Origin: Syntrophobacteraceae bacterium
GTDB lineage: Bacteria > Desulfobacterota > Syntrophobacteria > Syntrophobacterales > Syntrophobacteraceae
Direction of reading: 5' to 3'
DNA length: 58,210 nucleotides
Assembly: GCA_013314815.1 (NCBI GenBank)
Contig: JABUEY010000007.1
Span: 1-58,210, forward strand
The position numbers and the translations under genes are program-made. The first letter of the stretch is position 1; each line of letters starts with the position of its first letter. This document shows, piece by piece, positions 1 through 9,609 of the stretch. The notes below the pieces were generated by a model that saw nothing but the letters and a program-made list of their open reading frames with translations, was not told the origin of the DNA and made no database searches.

Positions 1-130
1 AGCCATAGCCCTTTTCCTCCTGCTCTCAGGGCTACACTATACCACATAACCTTCCGATTTGCCTATTTTTTATTCCTATTAAACCATAAAAATCCACTCC
101 CAGGCCCTACAATTACGACACAGTCTCCTC

Positions 131-303
131 CGCGGGAATGACGTTGTGGAGGCAAGTACGTTGTGGAGGCAATGACACTGCTGTGAGACTGACGATGTTG
201 AGTAGACGATGTTGTCGCGGGAACGATGCTGTTGCGGATCTCTTCCTCCTTTGTGCGACAACTGTCCGGTTTAGCGACAACTGTCCGAGTACGCGTTTGC
301 CGG
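131..303. repeat. Dispersed intergenic repeat, copy 1 (one recognisable end)
   Basis: This non-coding stretch carries the GGAATGACG/CGTTGTCGCGGG core of the repeat family seen again near 9.45, 10.5, 40.6 and 56.7 kb. It ends with the conserved terminus TTTGTGCGACAACTGTCCG ... GTACGCGTTTGCCGG. Within this terminus the GCGACAACTGTCCG block is duplicated. The opposite terminus is not recognisable, so the copy is partial or decayed. The rest of the 1-570 stretch shows no convincing gene. Confidence 0.6.
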
Positions 304-572
304 GTAAACCTTTCTTTTCCCATTATTGTTCATGTGTTCAATGAAAATACATTGATCCGGAGAGGGAGAAAACCTGGGCGTCTCCCTCTGCTTCCCGCAG
401 GCCGGGATTCCGGGTGTGTCCCATGATTCGGACGTATCACACCGCTTCCCGCTCCTTTTTCGCGCCGAGGCGGGATGTCCAATTCCCCGCGGGATGTGTT
501 ATGATCTACTACCTTTTCGGTAATGTCCGTCGAAAGGATAAAAAAACCCTCTGAGCCCTTCCAACAATCGCC

Positions 573-601
573 TTGACAAGGTTTGGGCGGGTCGATAAAA
601 G
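573..601 (+). promoter_or_regulatory. Candidate sigma-70 promoter of fabD
   Basis: A perfect -35 hexamer TTGACA (573-578) is followed after 16-17 bases by a weak -10 (ATAAAA/TAAAAG, 595-601). It lies about 60 bases upstream of the fabD start. Only the -35 is strong. Confidence 0.35.
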
Positions 602-661
602 CGAGCAAGCGGTAAATTCAGAATGTGCGCTGCTGTTTCACGTGCAGAAAGGAGCACAGGA

Positions 662-1579
662 ATGAAGGATTGGGTTTTTCTTTTTCCTGGCCAGGGATCA
701 CAATATGTCGGAATGGGCCGAGAGTTCTACGAAAGCTACGCCGAGGTGCGGGAGCTGTTCACGTATGCCGGCGATATTCTGAAGATGGACATAGCCGGAC
801 TTTGCTTCGAAGGTCCGGAAAACGTGCTGGTTCAAACGGAGAATGTTCAGCCTGCCGTTACAGTCGTCAACATCGCGTGCTTTACGGTGCTGCAGCTTCA
901 CGAGATCTACCCCATGGCCGCGGCCGGACATAGTCTCGGGGAGTACAGTGCGCTTTACGTGGCGGGAGTGCTTGACTTCAAGGATGTTCTCAACCTGGTC
1001 CGGTGGAGAGGAAAATTCATGCAGGAGGCTGCCGACCAGGAACCGGGAGCCATGGCCGCCATCATGGACCTGGATGAGGAGAAGATCGAGCACATCTGCA
1101 AGCTTTGCGGCGTCGAGGTGGCCAATGTGAATTCTCCTGACCAGGTCATCATCACGGGGCCTGTCGAACCTGTCCAGCAGGCCATGGCTCTCGGCGAAGA
1201 AGCCGGCGCCAAGAAATGCATGAAGCTCAACGTGAGCGGACCGTGGCACAGCCGCTGTATGAATCTGGCCAGGGAAAAGTTCGAACCTTACGTGAGGCAG
1301 AGTACGTTCCATGATCCGCAGATCCCCGTGATCAACAACGTGGATGCGGCGCCCCTTCACAGTGCCTACGAGGCGCCACAGAAACTCATTGACCAGATCT
1401 GCAGTCCCGTGCTCTGGCGCCAGTCCATGGAAAGGCTTATCGACGCCGGACATGACCACTTTGTCGAGGTGGGTCCCAAGAAGGTTCTGCGCGGGCTCCT
1501 GCGCAGAATCAACCGCAGCGTCAAGGTGCTGAATGTCGAGGACCCGGCAAGCCTGGCCACCTTTCTGCAAGCCAACTGA
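662..1579 (+). CDS. fabD: Malonyl-CoA:ACP S-malonyltransferase
   Basis: The 305-residue protein transfers malonyl groups from CoA to acyl carrier protein, the entry step of fatty-acid elongation in the cytoplasm. The N-terminus has the family signature FPGQGSQYVGMG. The nucleophile elbow GHSLGEYSAL is present near residue 95, and the oxyanion/arginine region with QEPGAMAA follows. Length fits FabD (about 310). The ATG at 662 was chosen because AGGAGC lies about 8 bases upstream and the signature then starts at residue 7; an upstream in-frame ATG at 623 would add 13 unlikely residues. The gene stands alone: no other fatty-acid synthesis gene is in the window, and the next gene converges on it. 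Confidence 0.93.
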   Translation: MKDWVFLFPGQGSQYVGMGREFYESYAEVRELFTYAGDILKMDIAGLCFEGPENVLVQTENVQPAVTVVNIACFTVLQLHEIYPMAAAGHSLGEYSALYVAGVLDFKDVLNLVRWRGKFMQEAADQEPGAMAAIMDLDEEKIEHICKLCGVEVANVNSPDQVIITGPVEPVQQAMALGEEAGAKKCMKLNVSGPWHSRCMNLAREKFEPYVRQSTFHDPQIPVINNVDAAPLHSAYEAPQKLIDQICSPVLWRQSMERLIDAGHDHFVEVGPKKVLRGLLRRINRSVKVLNVEDPASLATFLQAN

Positions 1580-1819
1580 TCGCCGTCCGGACATCAGGCG
1601 GGATGGCGGGCGCGTATCTTTGTTCTTGCCGGCGGAGGCTTCGCGATGGATCGCCCGTCGCCAACCAATGGGACCGAAGGGGATGCTGTTCTCCACATAG
1701 CATTCCAGGTCGCCTCCTAACCTCGGAACGCCGTCGTTGTTCTTTAAATGGACCTTCCGGGTCCCCTCTTGCTTACCCAACGTTAAACCGCATAAGTTCG
1801 GCGGAAAAAAGCCGGCCCT

Positions 1820-2851
1820 TCAACAGCTCTTTCCGAACGGGCATGCCGGGAAACGGCATGTACCGCAATGCAGGCACAGACCTCCATGCCCCAGCACCGC
1901 GAGGTCCCTCCTGGTGAGATGCTCTCCGGCGAGAACGCGGGGCAGGACGAGATCAAGAATCGTTGCATCATGATATATCCCGCAGGCGGGGATGCCCATT
2001 ACGGGTATGCGTCCGATGCGGGCGATCATGAACATGGATCCCGGGAGAACCGGAGCTCCATGAATGAAATCACAGGCGCCTGCGAGTTTGACTCCCTTGC
2101 AGGTCACATCGTCGGGATCCACGGACATTCCCCCCGTGATAAGAACCAGGTCGACACCCATGGCAATGGTCATGCGGAGGTTCCTCGCGATGAGCAGGAC
2201 ATCGTCGGGGGCAAAGGCCACACGAGTCACGATGGATCCGATCTGTTGAATCTTTCGGCGCAGGACCGGCTCGAACTGGTCTTGTACCAGGCCCGTAAAG
2301 ACCTCGTTTCCGGTGATCACCAATCCCACCCTGGCCTTCATCAGGGGGGCGATAGAGAAAAGTCCTCCTCTCGACTTCGATATCCGAACCGCTTCATCCA
2401 CAACCGCTGAACGGATAATAAGTGGAATGGACCGGACCGCCGCAAGGGTTTCCCCCTTTTGGACGAGAGTGCCGGTATGTCTTGAGGCACATGCGATTTC
2501 ACCCGACAGGTTCACGTCGAAAAGAGCTTCGACATCCACCTTGAAAAGCCCGGCCATGCCCGCATAAAGCCTGATCCTGCCTTCCCCGGGTTCGTCGTCC
2601 CGGATCACGCCGAGGCCGCAGAAGGCTTCCGCCAGGGTCACAGCCGCATCGTCTTCGTGCAGATACCCTTCCTCCACCTCGAGCACGTAGAGCCTGCTCT
2701 TGCCCAGTCTCTGCAAATGACAGATATCGGCTTCCCTGACCCTGTGTCCCTTCCTGAACGCCGCCCCCTTGAATTCGCCACGCCGTATTTCGGTAATGTC
2801 GTGAGCAAGCACCATACCCACTGCATTCTCGAGATTCACCTCTTTCAACAT
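1820..2851 (-). CDS. MoeA/MogA-like molybdopterin-binding protein with Cys-rich tail
   Basis: This 343-residue protein has a molybdopterin-binding (MoCF-biosynthesis) fold in its C-terminal half: VGLVITGNEVFTG, then ITGGMSVDPDD, the typical GG(M)S and Asp-rich cofactor loop. It is shorter than E. coli MoeA (411) and lacks its full domain set. It ends in a cysteine cluster, roughly C-x2-C-x2-C-x4-CPFGKSC, that could bind a metal or Fe-S cluster. It is the last gene of the molybdoenzyme operon, 41 bases after the FmdE-family gene. A role in handling or inserting molybdopterin for the neighbouring catalytic subunit is inferred from family and position; the exact reaction is unknown. Confidence 0.75.
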   Translation of the reverse strand: MLKEVNLENAVGMVLAHDITEIRRGEFKGAAFRKGHRVREADICHLQRLGKSRLYVLEVEEGYLHEDDAAVTLAEAFCGLGVIRDDEPGEGRIRLYAGMAGLFKVDVEALFDVNLSGEIACASRHTGTLVQKGETLAAVRSIPLIIRSAVVDEAVRISKSRGGLFSIAPLMKARVGLVITGNEVFTGLVQDQFEPVLRRKIQQIGSIVTRVAFAPDDVLLIARNLRMTIAMGVDLVLITGGMSVDPDDVTCKGVKLAGACDFIHGAPVLPGSMFMIARIGRIPVMGIPACGIYHDATILDLVLPRVLAGEHLTRRDLAVLGHGGLCLHCGTCRFPACPFGKSC

Positions 2852-2892
2852 GGATCAACCTCTGAATGGAAAACACCTTTACGCTCGGGAAT

Positions 2893-3474
2893 TCAGTTCA
2901 GCCTGTCGTAGTAGCCCCGCCCCCCACATGCCTGGCACTGGCTGCCTTGGTTGACGGGATATGCCTCCCTGCATTTCGGGCACACGGATATCCGCCCCTT
3001 CTGCTTCTTGCCGTAATACTGAGTGACGCGAACGGGTGCATGGGAAAGGATGTCTCTGCCCGCCGCCAGGATACTGTCGAGTAGAACATCGAGGGGGAGC
3101 GCCTTCTTGGGGACCCTTCTCATGTACCAGTCGAAGATGTGAGGAAACAGACACGTTTTTTCAAGGTCCAGCCAGACCCTCGCCCCCAGCAGCGTCTTCT
3201 TCTCGTAAAGGCTCAGCGCGTATTTGTCCCAATCGAGAACTTTCATCCATCCGTTTCCGAATGTACAGGGAGTGAGGAGTTGGACGGCATCGGGAAGGCA
3301 GTGAAAGGTCTCGACCACCACGTCGGATTCCAAATGAGGGCCGACGAGTTCCCGGGCAAGGTCAACCATGAACCCGCCGATGACCACTCCGGGAGCCTTC
3401 CAGCCATGAAAGCCTTCGATGATCTCGAGAAAATCCTCGATGGATCTGCCGCAGATACCTGATTTGTTCTTCAT
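2893..3474 (-). CDS. FmdE-family protein with C-terminal zinc ribbon
   Basis: The 193-residue protein matches the FmdE (formylmethanofuran dehydrogenase subunit E) family. It has an N-terminal core with GFHGWKAPGVVIGG, a cysteine/histidine stretch (ETFHCLPDAVQLLTPCTFGN), and a C-terminal zinc ribbon CPKC...C-x2-CGGRGYYD. Many bacteria without methanofuran carry such proteins next to molybdenum or tungsten enzymes, where their role is not settled. Here it sits 18 bases after the large molybdopterin subunit and before a molybdopterin-binding protein, so a cofactor or metal-handling role is likely but inferred. A purine-rich site (GGGGGG) precedes the ATG. Confidence 0.78.
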   Translation of the reverse strand: MKNKSGICGRSIEDFLEIIEGFHGWKAPGVVIGGFMVDLARELVGPHLESDVVVETFHCLPDAVQLLTPCTFGNGWMKVLDWDKYALSLYEKKTLLGARVWLDLEKTCLFPHIFDWYMRRVPKKALPLDVLLDSILAAGRDILSHAPVRVTQYYGKKQKGRISVCPKCREAYPVNQGSQCQACGGRGYYDRLN

Positions 3475-3492
3475 CCCGTTACCCCCCGGTTT

Positions 3493-6400
3493 CTACAACT
3501 GGACCTTGACGAGTCTCACCTGGCTCTGGTAAAAGACCGCGCTGCCTCCAACGGGGTCGACAAGGCCGGTATTTTTCAAGACCGGATCGACCCGCATGGC
3601 GGCGTTGGCATGCACACCGGTGGCCCTGCGTGAATCCGCACTCACCTTCGTCCCGTCTATGATCAGCTCCTGTGCCCCGTAAGCCCAGTGTCCATGGCCG
3701 AGCGAAAATGCCACGACTCCCGGTCTGATGCCCTGCAGAACATGAACCCGTCCCACCATGGGTTTAACCCTACCGTTGCCCAAATGCCAGGCTCCCTCCT
3801 CGTTGGACGCCGATATCACCCGGACCCGGTCTCCTTCATCCAGGCCGAGCCGCCCGGCATCCTCAACCGAGATTTCCACGCGGTTCTCAGGATACAGCGC
3901 CTGCAGCCAGTAGTTGCCCACAGTCCTGGATTTGGTCTGGGAGATGGTTTTGTAGGTGATGAGTGTCAGGTCGTAGCCTTGGGCACCGTCGTCAATCAGG
4001 CGTCCCATGCAGTCGCGGGGGCCTTCAACGTATTCAGCGTGCCCCGTATAGGTTTGCCCCGTCATGGAATTCCTGGTGGTGACGAACTTATCGAAGTAGA
4101 TTCCGACCAGCTTGCCGTACTTGTTCACCAGTCGACCGTCCTTGTAGGCCTGGTGGTAATCCTGGAACCGGCCGCCCCGGTTGAGCACATAGACCGCGTG
4201 CGGCCACAGTTCGGGTCCCGTGACGTTTTTCCAGCGGTCGGCATCGAAAACCGTGGGAGGCAGATGACGGCGTGCCTGTTCGAAGATCCTGATTTCGTCC
4301 AGGCTTGCCGCCGGGACCTTTTCAGATCCGTCCGGTTTATCTCCGAAAGCGATGTTGGCCACCATCCTCAGGTAGAGATCTTCGTCCCGCTTGAGGTGCA
4401 GTCCAGGTCCGAAGGCATTTTCCCCGAAGCCGGCAAGGTTGAGCTTTTCAGCGAGGCCCAGAACGAGAGACTCCAGTGAAAGAGGCATTTTTTCGCCGTA
4501 CACGGTTACCGTGTCGGTAAGAGGCGGTGAAGCCGGCTGCCGAAACGGGGCGACCTTGGGAGTCACGGACGGGTGGGAGCCGGAGAATTCCCAGCGCTCG
4601 AGAAAGGTCAGGTCCGGGAAGATATAGTCGGCATACATACTGGTCTCGCCGACGACGATATCCGAAGCGAAAATCAGGGGAATTTTCGCGGGGTCGGCAA
4701 GAATCTCGACCAGTTTGTGTCCAGCGGGGAGTGAATAGACGGGGGAACCCATGTAAAGGAAGAGAGCCTTGATCCGGTAGGGGTAAGCGTCACCCATGCT
4801 GGGGATGACTTCCTGGTAAATGTCACTCGAAAACGGGTACCAGACCCTCCTGGACGGATATCCCTCGAAAAGGGTCGTCCTGTCGTAGACCGTCTCATGG
4901 CGAATGATGGAAATGCCCCATCCCTTCACCTTTCCGCTGTGCTTGCTGAGTGCGAAGGGCTTGCCCTCCCGGTCGCCGCTGATATCGAAGGTCGTGGCCT
5001 TGGCGAGTCCTCCCATGTAGTCGTGGTTGCCTATGAGTACATTCACCATCATCCAGGCCAGAACATTGTAAAAGCCCGAGGTGTGCTGGGAAACCCCCCG
5101 GTGCAGATCGGCCACCGCCTTCTTCCCGTGGCTTGTAAATTCTCGGGACAGCTCGGCAATATCCGATTCCTTCACTCCCGCCGCCTCCGCCCACTCCTCT
5201 ATGGTGCGAACCGAAACCGTCTCCCTGTAAACCTGGAGAACGCTCTTCACCCGGATGCCGTTGACCTCACCACCGAAGAAAAGCTCCCCTTCCACCTCCA
5301 TATTCTCGCTGTTGGGGTCGAAGGTTTTGAACGCCCCGGCGGAATAGACCACAAAGGGATCGAAATCCCATTCCACGCCATCTTTGCCGGTCCGTTTTTC
5401 CGGAGGCAGACCCAGGTCCGAGCCTCTCAAAAAGGTGCGCGGTTTCCCATCCTCTCCGATCCTGACCAGCCAGGCGGCCTGGGTCCATGTGGGTTCACCG
5501 TCGGCCGCGGCCGCAGCTCTGCTGGCGTTCGCCAGGTATCGCGAGTCGTAACGCTTGTTATCGATAATCCACCGGATCATTCCCATCGCCAGAGCTGCCA
5601 CTCCATTAGGCCTGACAGGCAGCCATTTCCATGCGCGAGCCGCTGTTTTGGAGCATCGGGGGTCCACCACGGCGATCTTCAATCTTCCGTCCACCATGCC
5701 TTCCGTCACCTTTTGAACGCGCAGCGGCGGCCCGTAGTTGGCTTCGTAAGGGTTGGCGCCCACAAAGACGATGAACTCCGCATTTCCCGTGTCGGCCTGC
5801 CAGTAAAACTTGCTTCCCCCCGTCCATTTCCCCTCGATGAACTGGTCGCTCATCGCCTTGCAGGTAAAATAAAGGGAGCCCTGGCATACGGTGGTGTGGC
5901 CGTGAGCGTTGATCGAGCCAAGAGCATTCTGGACGAAGCGCTTGAGCAGATCGCTGCGGCCGGCCTTGAGTCTTCCCCAGTTGAGGCAGAACTGGTTATT
6001 TTTCGGACCGAGGTCGGGATGATCCGGGTCAATGAGGTAGTGAAGCGAGGCCGAGTGCTTTTCCTTAAATGCTTCAAGGGTCATCTTTTTCACCGCTACC
6101 TGAGCGGCATCCGCGGCGAGGGCGGATGCAGTCCCGGGGTCTCTGAGCACGCAGATATCCTTCAATCCATCCACGTGACCTTCCCCGAAAAGGTCGCCTC
6201 CCCTCACAATTTCATTCAGTGCCTGATCGAAGGGAATCGTCTCCCACCGGTTATCCCCTCTTTTCCCCGCGCGCTTGAGAACCTTCACGATTCGATAGGG
6301 GTCATGCAGGGTCTGGATGCCAGCCTGACCCTTGGGGCAGAGCGATCCCTCGATCTTTGCCGCCTCTGTAATGGGAGTCTCATAGGGGATCTGGGGAGTA

Positions 6401-6729
6401 AGCGTCCAGGGACTGTAGGGGTTCCCATCTATCTTGGCGACTCTGCCGTCCTCCAGTTTGACTTTGATTCCACAGTTGGTGTTGCACTGCTGGCACACGG
6501 AGTAGATCTGGTTTTCGGGCAGATGCTGCACGTAGTGGTTTTCCGTCAGGAAAGAGGCGTGAGTGTCGGCCCAGGCAGGTCGATCGTTCATACTTTCCAG
6601 GGAACGCAAAATGCCGACCGATGCGGCCAGGGAACCTCCGAGAAGTGCTGAGCACTTCAGAAAATCGCGCCTTTCCATCTCTGTTCTGAAAGGACTCTTA
6701 TCGCTCTTATCCGGTCTTCGATCAACCAT
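3493..6729 (-). CDS. TAT-exported molybdopterin oxidoreductase, tetrathionate-reductase (TtrA) type
   Basis: The 1078-residue catalytic subunit belongs to the DMSO-reductase superfamily. A twin-arginine signal (RRDFLK, residues 20-25, then a hydrophobic stretch) marks periplasmic export with folded cofactor. A [4Fe-4S] site is formed by Cys79, Cys82, Cys86 and Cys131. Cys282 in [10 protein letters not shown] is the likely molybdenum ligand. The sequence around [12 protein letters not shown] and [15 protein letters not shown] and the length (TtrA is about 1020) favour the tetrathionate-reductase clade. Selenate, arsenate or polysulfide cannot be excluded as substrate. The start is well supported by AAGGAGG 8 bases upstream and overlaps the NrfD stop by 8 bases, so the genes are translationally coupled. 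Confidence 0.82.
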   Translation of the reverse strand: MVDRRPDKSDKSPFRTEMERRDFLKCSALLGGSLAASVGILRSLESMNDRPAWADTHASFLTENHYVQHLPENQIYSVCQQCNTNCGIKVKLEDGRVAKIDGNPYSPWTLTPQIPYETPITEAAKIEGSLCPKGQAGIQTLHDPYRIVKVLKRAGKRGDNRWETIPFDQALNEIVRGGDLFGEGHVDGLKDICVLRDPGTASALAADAAQVAVKKMTLEAFKEKHSASLHYLIDPDHPDLGPKNNQFCLNWGRLKAGRSDLLKRFVQNALGSINAHGHTTVCQGSLYFTCKAMSDQFIEGKWTGGSKFYWQADTGNAEFIVFVGANPYEANYGPPLRVQKVTEGMVDGRLKIAVVDPRCSKTAARAWKWLPVRPNGVAALAMGMIRWIIDNKRYDSRYLANASRAAAAADGEPTWTQAAWLVRIGEDGKPRTFLRGSDLGLPPEKRTGKDGVEWDFDPFVVYSAGAFKTFDPNSENMEVEGELFFGGEVNGIRVKSVLQVYRETVSVRTIEEWAEAAGVKESDIAELSREFTSHGKKAVADLHRGVSQHTSGFYNVLAWMMVNVLIGNHDYMGGLAKATTFDISGDREGKPFALSKHSGKVKGWGISIIRHETVYDRTTLFEGYPSRRVWYPFSSDIYQEVIPSMGDAYPYRIKALFLYMGSPVYSLPAGHKLVEILADPAKIPLIFASDIVVGETSMYADYIFPDLTFLERWEFSGSHPSVTPKVAPFRQPASPPLTDTVTVYGEKMPLSLESLVLGLAEKLNLAGFGENAFGPGLHLKRDEDLYLRMVANIAFGDKPDGSEKVPAASLDEIRIFEQARRHLPPTVFDADRWKNVTGPELWPHAVYVLNRGGRFQDYHQAYKDGRLVNKYGKLVGIYFDKFVTTRNSMTGQTYTGHAEYVEGPRDCMGRLIDDGAQGYDLTLITYKTISQTKSRTVGNYWLQALYPENRVEISVEDAGRLGLDEGDRVRVISASNEEGAWHLGNGRVKPMVGRVHVLQGIRPGVVAFSLGHGHWAYGAQELIIDGTKVSADSRRATGVHANAAMRVDPVLKNTGLVDPVGGSAVFYQSQVRLVKVQL

Positions 6730-7951
6730 GATCCGGACCTCCTTTTCCCGAAGAGACCACCGGGAGCCAGCGGGTGCCTGCCAGGAAAACGATCATTCCC
6801 AGGGATACAATCCAGATGCTTACCAGCCATTCATTCAGGTTCGGCACGTACGATGTGTCGAGTCGTTTATGCACGAAGGCCTGTTCAAGTCCCTCGATCT
6901 TGTACACCGCCAGGTCCGGGATGACGAAATTGTAGCGGACGGCGATAAATGTGGCGACGATCAGGAAGCAGGCCCAGGAAATTGCCGTGGAGTTGTGCCG
7001 CCTGGCAGTGAGCAAGTAGAGGGGGATCAGGCTGCCGACGACAAGATGAACGATCCAGAAGGTCCACCAGTGTGGACCCAGGACGACCAGGTCCAGGCTG
7101 GTCACCACCGCCGTTACCGCCGACTGGTAACCCACGAAAAACTGAAAGCCTTCCAGGAGTAGAAAGACGACGAGAAGGAAGAGGATGGTTTTGCCGAGTA
7201 TCCGTTCGAGTTCCTCGTCGCGCATGTAACTGTGGATAAGAAAGGTGATGAGAGCTCCTCCCGACAGCAGGGCGGCGACGATAAAGAGCAGAGGCGTCAG
7301 GGCGCTGTTCCAGATGGGCCGATTCATGAGAATGGCGAAGAAGGCCCCGTTTGTCCCGTAAAAAAGAAGGCCCACGGGCAGGCTGATAATGGAGAGAATG
7401 TGCACGCGTTTCTCGTCCGCAAGGCGGTCAGAAGTGGAGTACGAAACACGCCCGAGTGCAAGGATCCGGTAGATCCCCGATCCTCTGCGCTTCCTGTCCG
7501 CCGCCGCCTGCACGAGGTCTTCTCGGAGCAGGAAGAAGGTTTTGAGGAAATAAAGGATCAGCATGGCGTTGAACAGCACGAACATCCAGGTCATGAGAGA
7601 ACTGAAGCTGGGGGTGAGTAGAAACTGGTAGATACGGGCCATGCGTCCCAGGTCGATAGTGATGAACAGGACTTCACAAAGCAGGGCGATCAGCACGGTG
7701 AATGCCGAAAGGCGACCGATCTTTTCAAACCGCTTCATCTGAAAGAGGTAAGTCATAATGGTCACGAGAAAGGCGCCCGCCGACAGGCCAAGAAACAAAA
7801 GATAGCAGGCCACCCATAGGCCCCAGGGCACGTACGAACCGAAGGCCACCGGGTTCAGGCCGTAGAGCAGCCGTTCGACCATCCCCCAGGAACCCGCGGC
7901 AAGGCCCAGGACGGCTGCAGTCATCAAGAAGTTGAACCATTTCGTGTTCAT
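6722..7951 (-). CDS. NrfD/PsrC/TtrC-type membrane subunit
   Basis: This 409-residue, highly hydrophobic protein has about ten membrane segments of the NrfD (polysulfide-reductase membrane subunit) type. It begins with WFNFLMTAAVLGLAAGSWGM and has the family-typical YVPWGLWVACYLLFLGLSAG. In such complexes it takes electrons from the menaquinone pool and passes them to the Fe-S subunit. It is the middle gene of the operon, 14 bases after the Fe-S gene and overlapping the catalytic subunit. GAGGAGG sits 8 bases ahead of the ATG. TtrC proteins are about 340 residues, so this one is longer. Confidence 0.85.
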   Translation of the reverse strand: MNTKWFNFLMTAAVLGLAAGSWGMVERLLYGLNPVAFGSYVPWGLWVACYLLFLGLSAGAFLVTIMTYLFQMKRFEKIGRLSAFTVLIALLCEVLFITIDLGRMARIYQFLLTPSFSSLMTWMFVLFNAMLILYFLKTFFLLREDLVQAAADRKRRGSGIYRILALGRVSYSTSDRLADEKRVHILSIISLPVGLLFYGTNGAFFAILMNRPIWNSALTPLLFIVAALLSGGALITFLIHSYMRDEELERILGKTILFLLVVFLLLEGFQFFVGYQSAVTAVVTSLDLVVLGPHWWTFWIVHLVVGSLIPLYLLTARRHNSTAISWACFLIVATFIAVRYNFVIPDLAVYKIEGLEQAFVHKRLDTSYVPNLNEWLVSIWIVSLGMIVFLAGTRWLPVVSSGKGGPDHG

Positions 7952-7965
7952 GGTGCCGACCTCCT

Positions 7966-8718
7966 CTAGCTCAGATAATACACCGCCGGTTTGGTACCCA
8001 GTTCTTCCTTGAGGCGAAAGATCCTGGGGGAGCCCAACAGCGAAAAAATCAGGCTTTCAGGGTCCATCTTGTCTCCAAAAAAGGTCGCTCTGCCTATGCA
8101 TGTAGTGACGCATGCCGGGAGCATTCCGACGGCCAGCCGGTGCAGGCAGAAGTGACACTTGCGGGCATTGCCGATGGGAGAACCTGATCGCCGCACCGGC
8201 CAACGCCTGCCGTACTCGGTGGCGGGATGAGCTTCGTAACCCTCCGCCGCGGCCATTCTTCCATAGATCTTTCCGACCACGTCGGGAGTCCCGCGTGTGT
8301 ACCATTCACCAAAGTCGGACGTGCGCGCAGCGTACGGACATGCCACCAGGCAGTAACGGCAGCCGATGCAGCGGTTGTAGTCGACTACCACAACTCCCTG
8401 GCGATCCCTGTACGTCGCGGTGACCGGGCAGACCTTGACACAGGGCGGATTCTGGCATTGAACGCAGGGGCGTGGCAGAAACCGCCTTCTCACATGTGGG
8501 TAACGGCCGATTTCCATTTCCATTACCGGCCGGTACACCACGCCCGGAGGGAGTCTGTTTTCGGCCACGCAACCGAGGGTGCAGGCGTGGCAGCCGATGC
8601 ACTTGGATACATCGATCACCATGGACCAGCGGATCTCGGACGGGTCTTTCATCAAGGCCCGCTTCAAATCCTCCTGCATTCGAATCAGGTGGTCCTGGTC
8701 GGGCAGGTTCCTGCTCAT
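7966..8718 (-). CDS. Four-cluster ferredoxin subunit (TtrB/PsrB type)
   Basis: The 250-residue electron-transfer subunit has four cysteine groups, each suited to a [4Fe-4S] cluster: CIGCHACTLGC, CVQCQNPPCVKVC, CIGCRYCLVAC and the C-terminal CHFC...CVTTC. It links the quinone-reacting membrane subunit to the molybdenum subunit. No signal peptide is visible, so it would be exported piggyback with the TAT substrate if the complex faces the periplasm. It is the first gene of the operon. A GGGAG ribosome site lies just before the ATG. Confidence 0.87.
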   Translation of the reverse strand: MSRNLPDQDHLIRMQEDLKRALMKDPSEIRWSMVIDVSKCIGCHACTLGCVAENRLPPGVVYRPVMEMEIGRYPHVRRRFLPRPCVQCQNPPCVKVCPVTATYRDRQGVVVVDYNRCIGCRYCLVACPYAARTSDFGEWYTRGTPDVVGKIYGRMAAAEGYEAHPATEYGRRWPVRRSGSPIGNARKCHFCLHRLAVGMLPACVTTCIGRATFFGDKMDPESLIFSLLGSPRIFRLKEELGTKPAVYYLS

Positions 8719-8892
8719 GAGGATCTCCCTTCCTTGTAGATTTGATGCATGGAATCGTGGAACAGACGGTGTCTGCCGTCAGGCGCGCGGAGGCGATGAG
8801 GCCTTTTCATGGGAACACGGCATGATCGTCGGAAAGGCAGGTAGAGCGGCACCGCGTTGGCAGGAGAGGATCGGCACGCATGAATAGATATC

Positions 8893-8921
8893 AAGATAAT
8901 GTGAAAAGAACGATTCGTCAA
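8893..8921 (-). promoter_or_regulatory. Candidate sigma-70 promoter of the TtrBCA-like operon
   Basis: Read on the minus strand, TTGACG (8921-8916) and TATCTT (8898-8893) are separated by exactly 17 bases. This leaves a leader of about 165 bases before the Fe-S gene. Confidence 0.5.
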
Positions 8922-8956
8922 ATCGAAGTCGTGACAGGGCCTTTCCAACAGGAATC

Positions 8957-9460
8957 TTACTCCATGCAGTGAAACAACCCCGCGAACCAGAGGCGGTCGC
9001 CGCAGGGTTCATGATTCACGTAGCAGTCCTGCTCAAAATCGTCGGCACGGATGTAATCGCATGGGCCGAGGTTGCAGTTGGAGCAGGAGGGATCATCACG
9101 GCTCGAGACGTTCTTTCGAAACGCCCGGTAGAGAGGGTCGTTCCAGGTGTCGATCATGGAATTCCGGGACAGGTCTCCGGACACTCGGGGACGCAAGTTT
9201 TTTCGCCACCCCGATACATAGCAGCCGTACCGGTGCCACAGGAAGCTGCAGCGGTGGCCTTTCCCGTCCCACGAGATGAAGGCCCCCCAGTTTTCAACAA
9301 AGCCGCAATGCCGATCCAGCTCGACGAAGGCATCAGGCCTGCCGCGATCTGGATGAAGCGGTCGAGTTCGGGGTGGAACAGGGGCTCGCCGATTCCACTG
9401 AGCACCAGCGCATCGAAGCGTACCGTCTTCCTGGATTCCCGCCTTCGGTAATGACGTTGT
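8957..9460 (-). pseudogene. Remnant of a radical SAM/SPASM-type gene
   Basis: Two frames hold pieces of one protein. The upstream piece (about 9432 downward) reads RFDALVLSGIGEPLFHPELD, the typical GxGEP region of radical SAM enzymes. After roughly ten codons the similarity continues in another frame with WGAFISWDGKGHRCSFLWHR and a cysteine-rich tail containing CSNCNLGPCDYIR, like a SPASM/Twitch auxiliary-cluster domain. The N-terminal CxxxCxxC cluster motif and most of the barrel are missing. The fragment begins where the dispersed repeat ends, so element insertion or a deletion beside it probably destroyed the gene. Members with such tails mature peptide or metal-cofactor enzymes; the original substrate is unknown. 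Confidence 0.65.
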
Positions 9461-9531
9461 TGTTGCCGAATGACGTTGTCGCGGGTGTATTCCACCTTTG
9501 TGCGACAACTATCCGGGTAGGCGTTTGCCGG
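9432..9531. repeat. Dispersed intergenic repeat, copy 2
   Basis: It contains two ATGACGTTGT core units and ends with the conserved terminus CACCTTTGTGCGACAACT ... GGCGTTTGCCGG. Its left side abuts the broken radical SAM gene. Confidence 0.65.
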
Positions 9532-9609
9532 AAGGAAGCCCCCCGGTTCTTTGCTATCCGGGGGTTCCCGGGGGCAGGTAATCTCTTCTCCCCGGAATGC
9601 TGATCCCTG

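Noticed and set aside
4897-6651. 584-codon + strand frame opposite the TtrA-type gene
   Set aside because: Shadow of the molybdopterin oxidoreductase; no recognisable domain or start.
3493-6729. Assignment as respiratory arsenate reductase because arsenic genes lie 5 kb away
   Set aside because: Length and internal motifs favour the TtrA clade, and the arsenic unit has its own promoter; proximity alone is not evidence.
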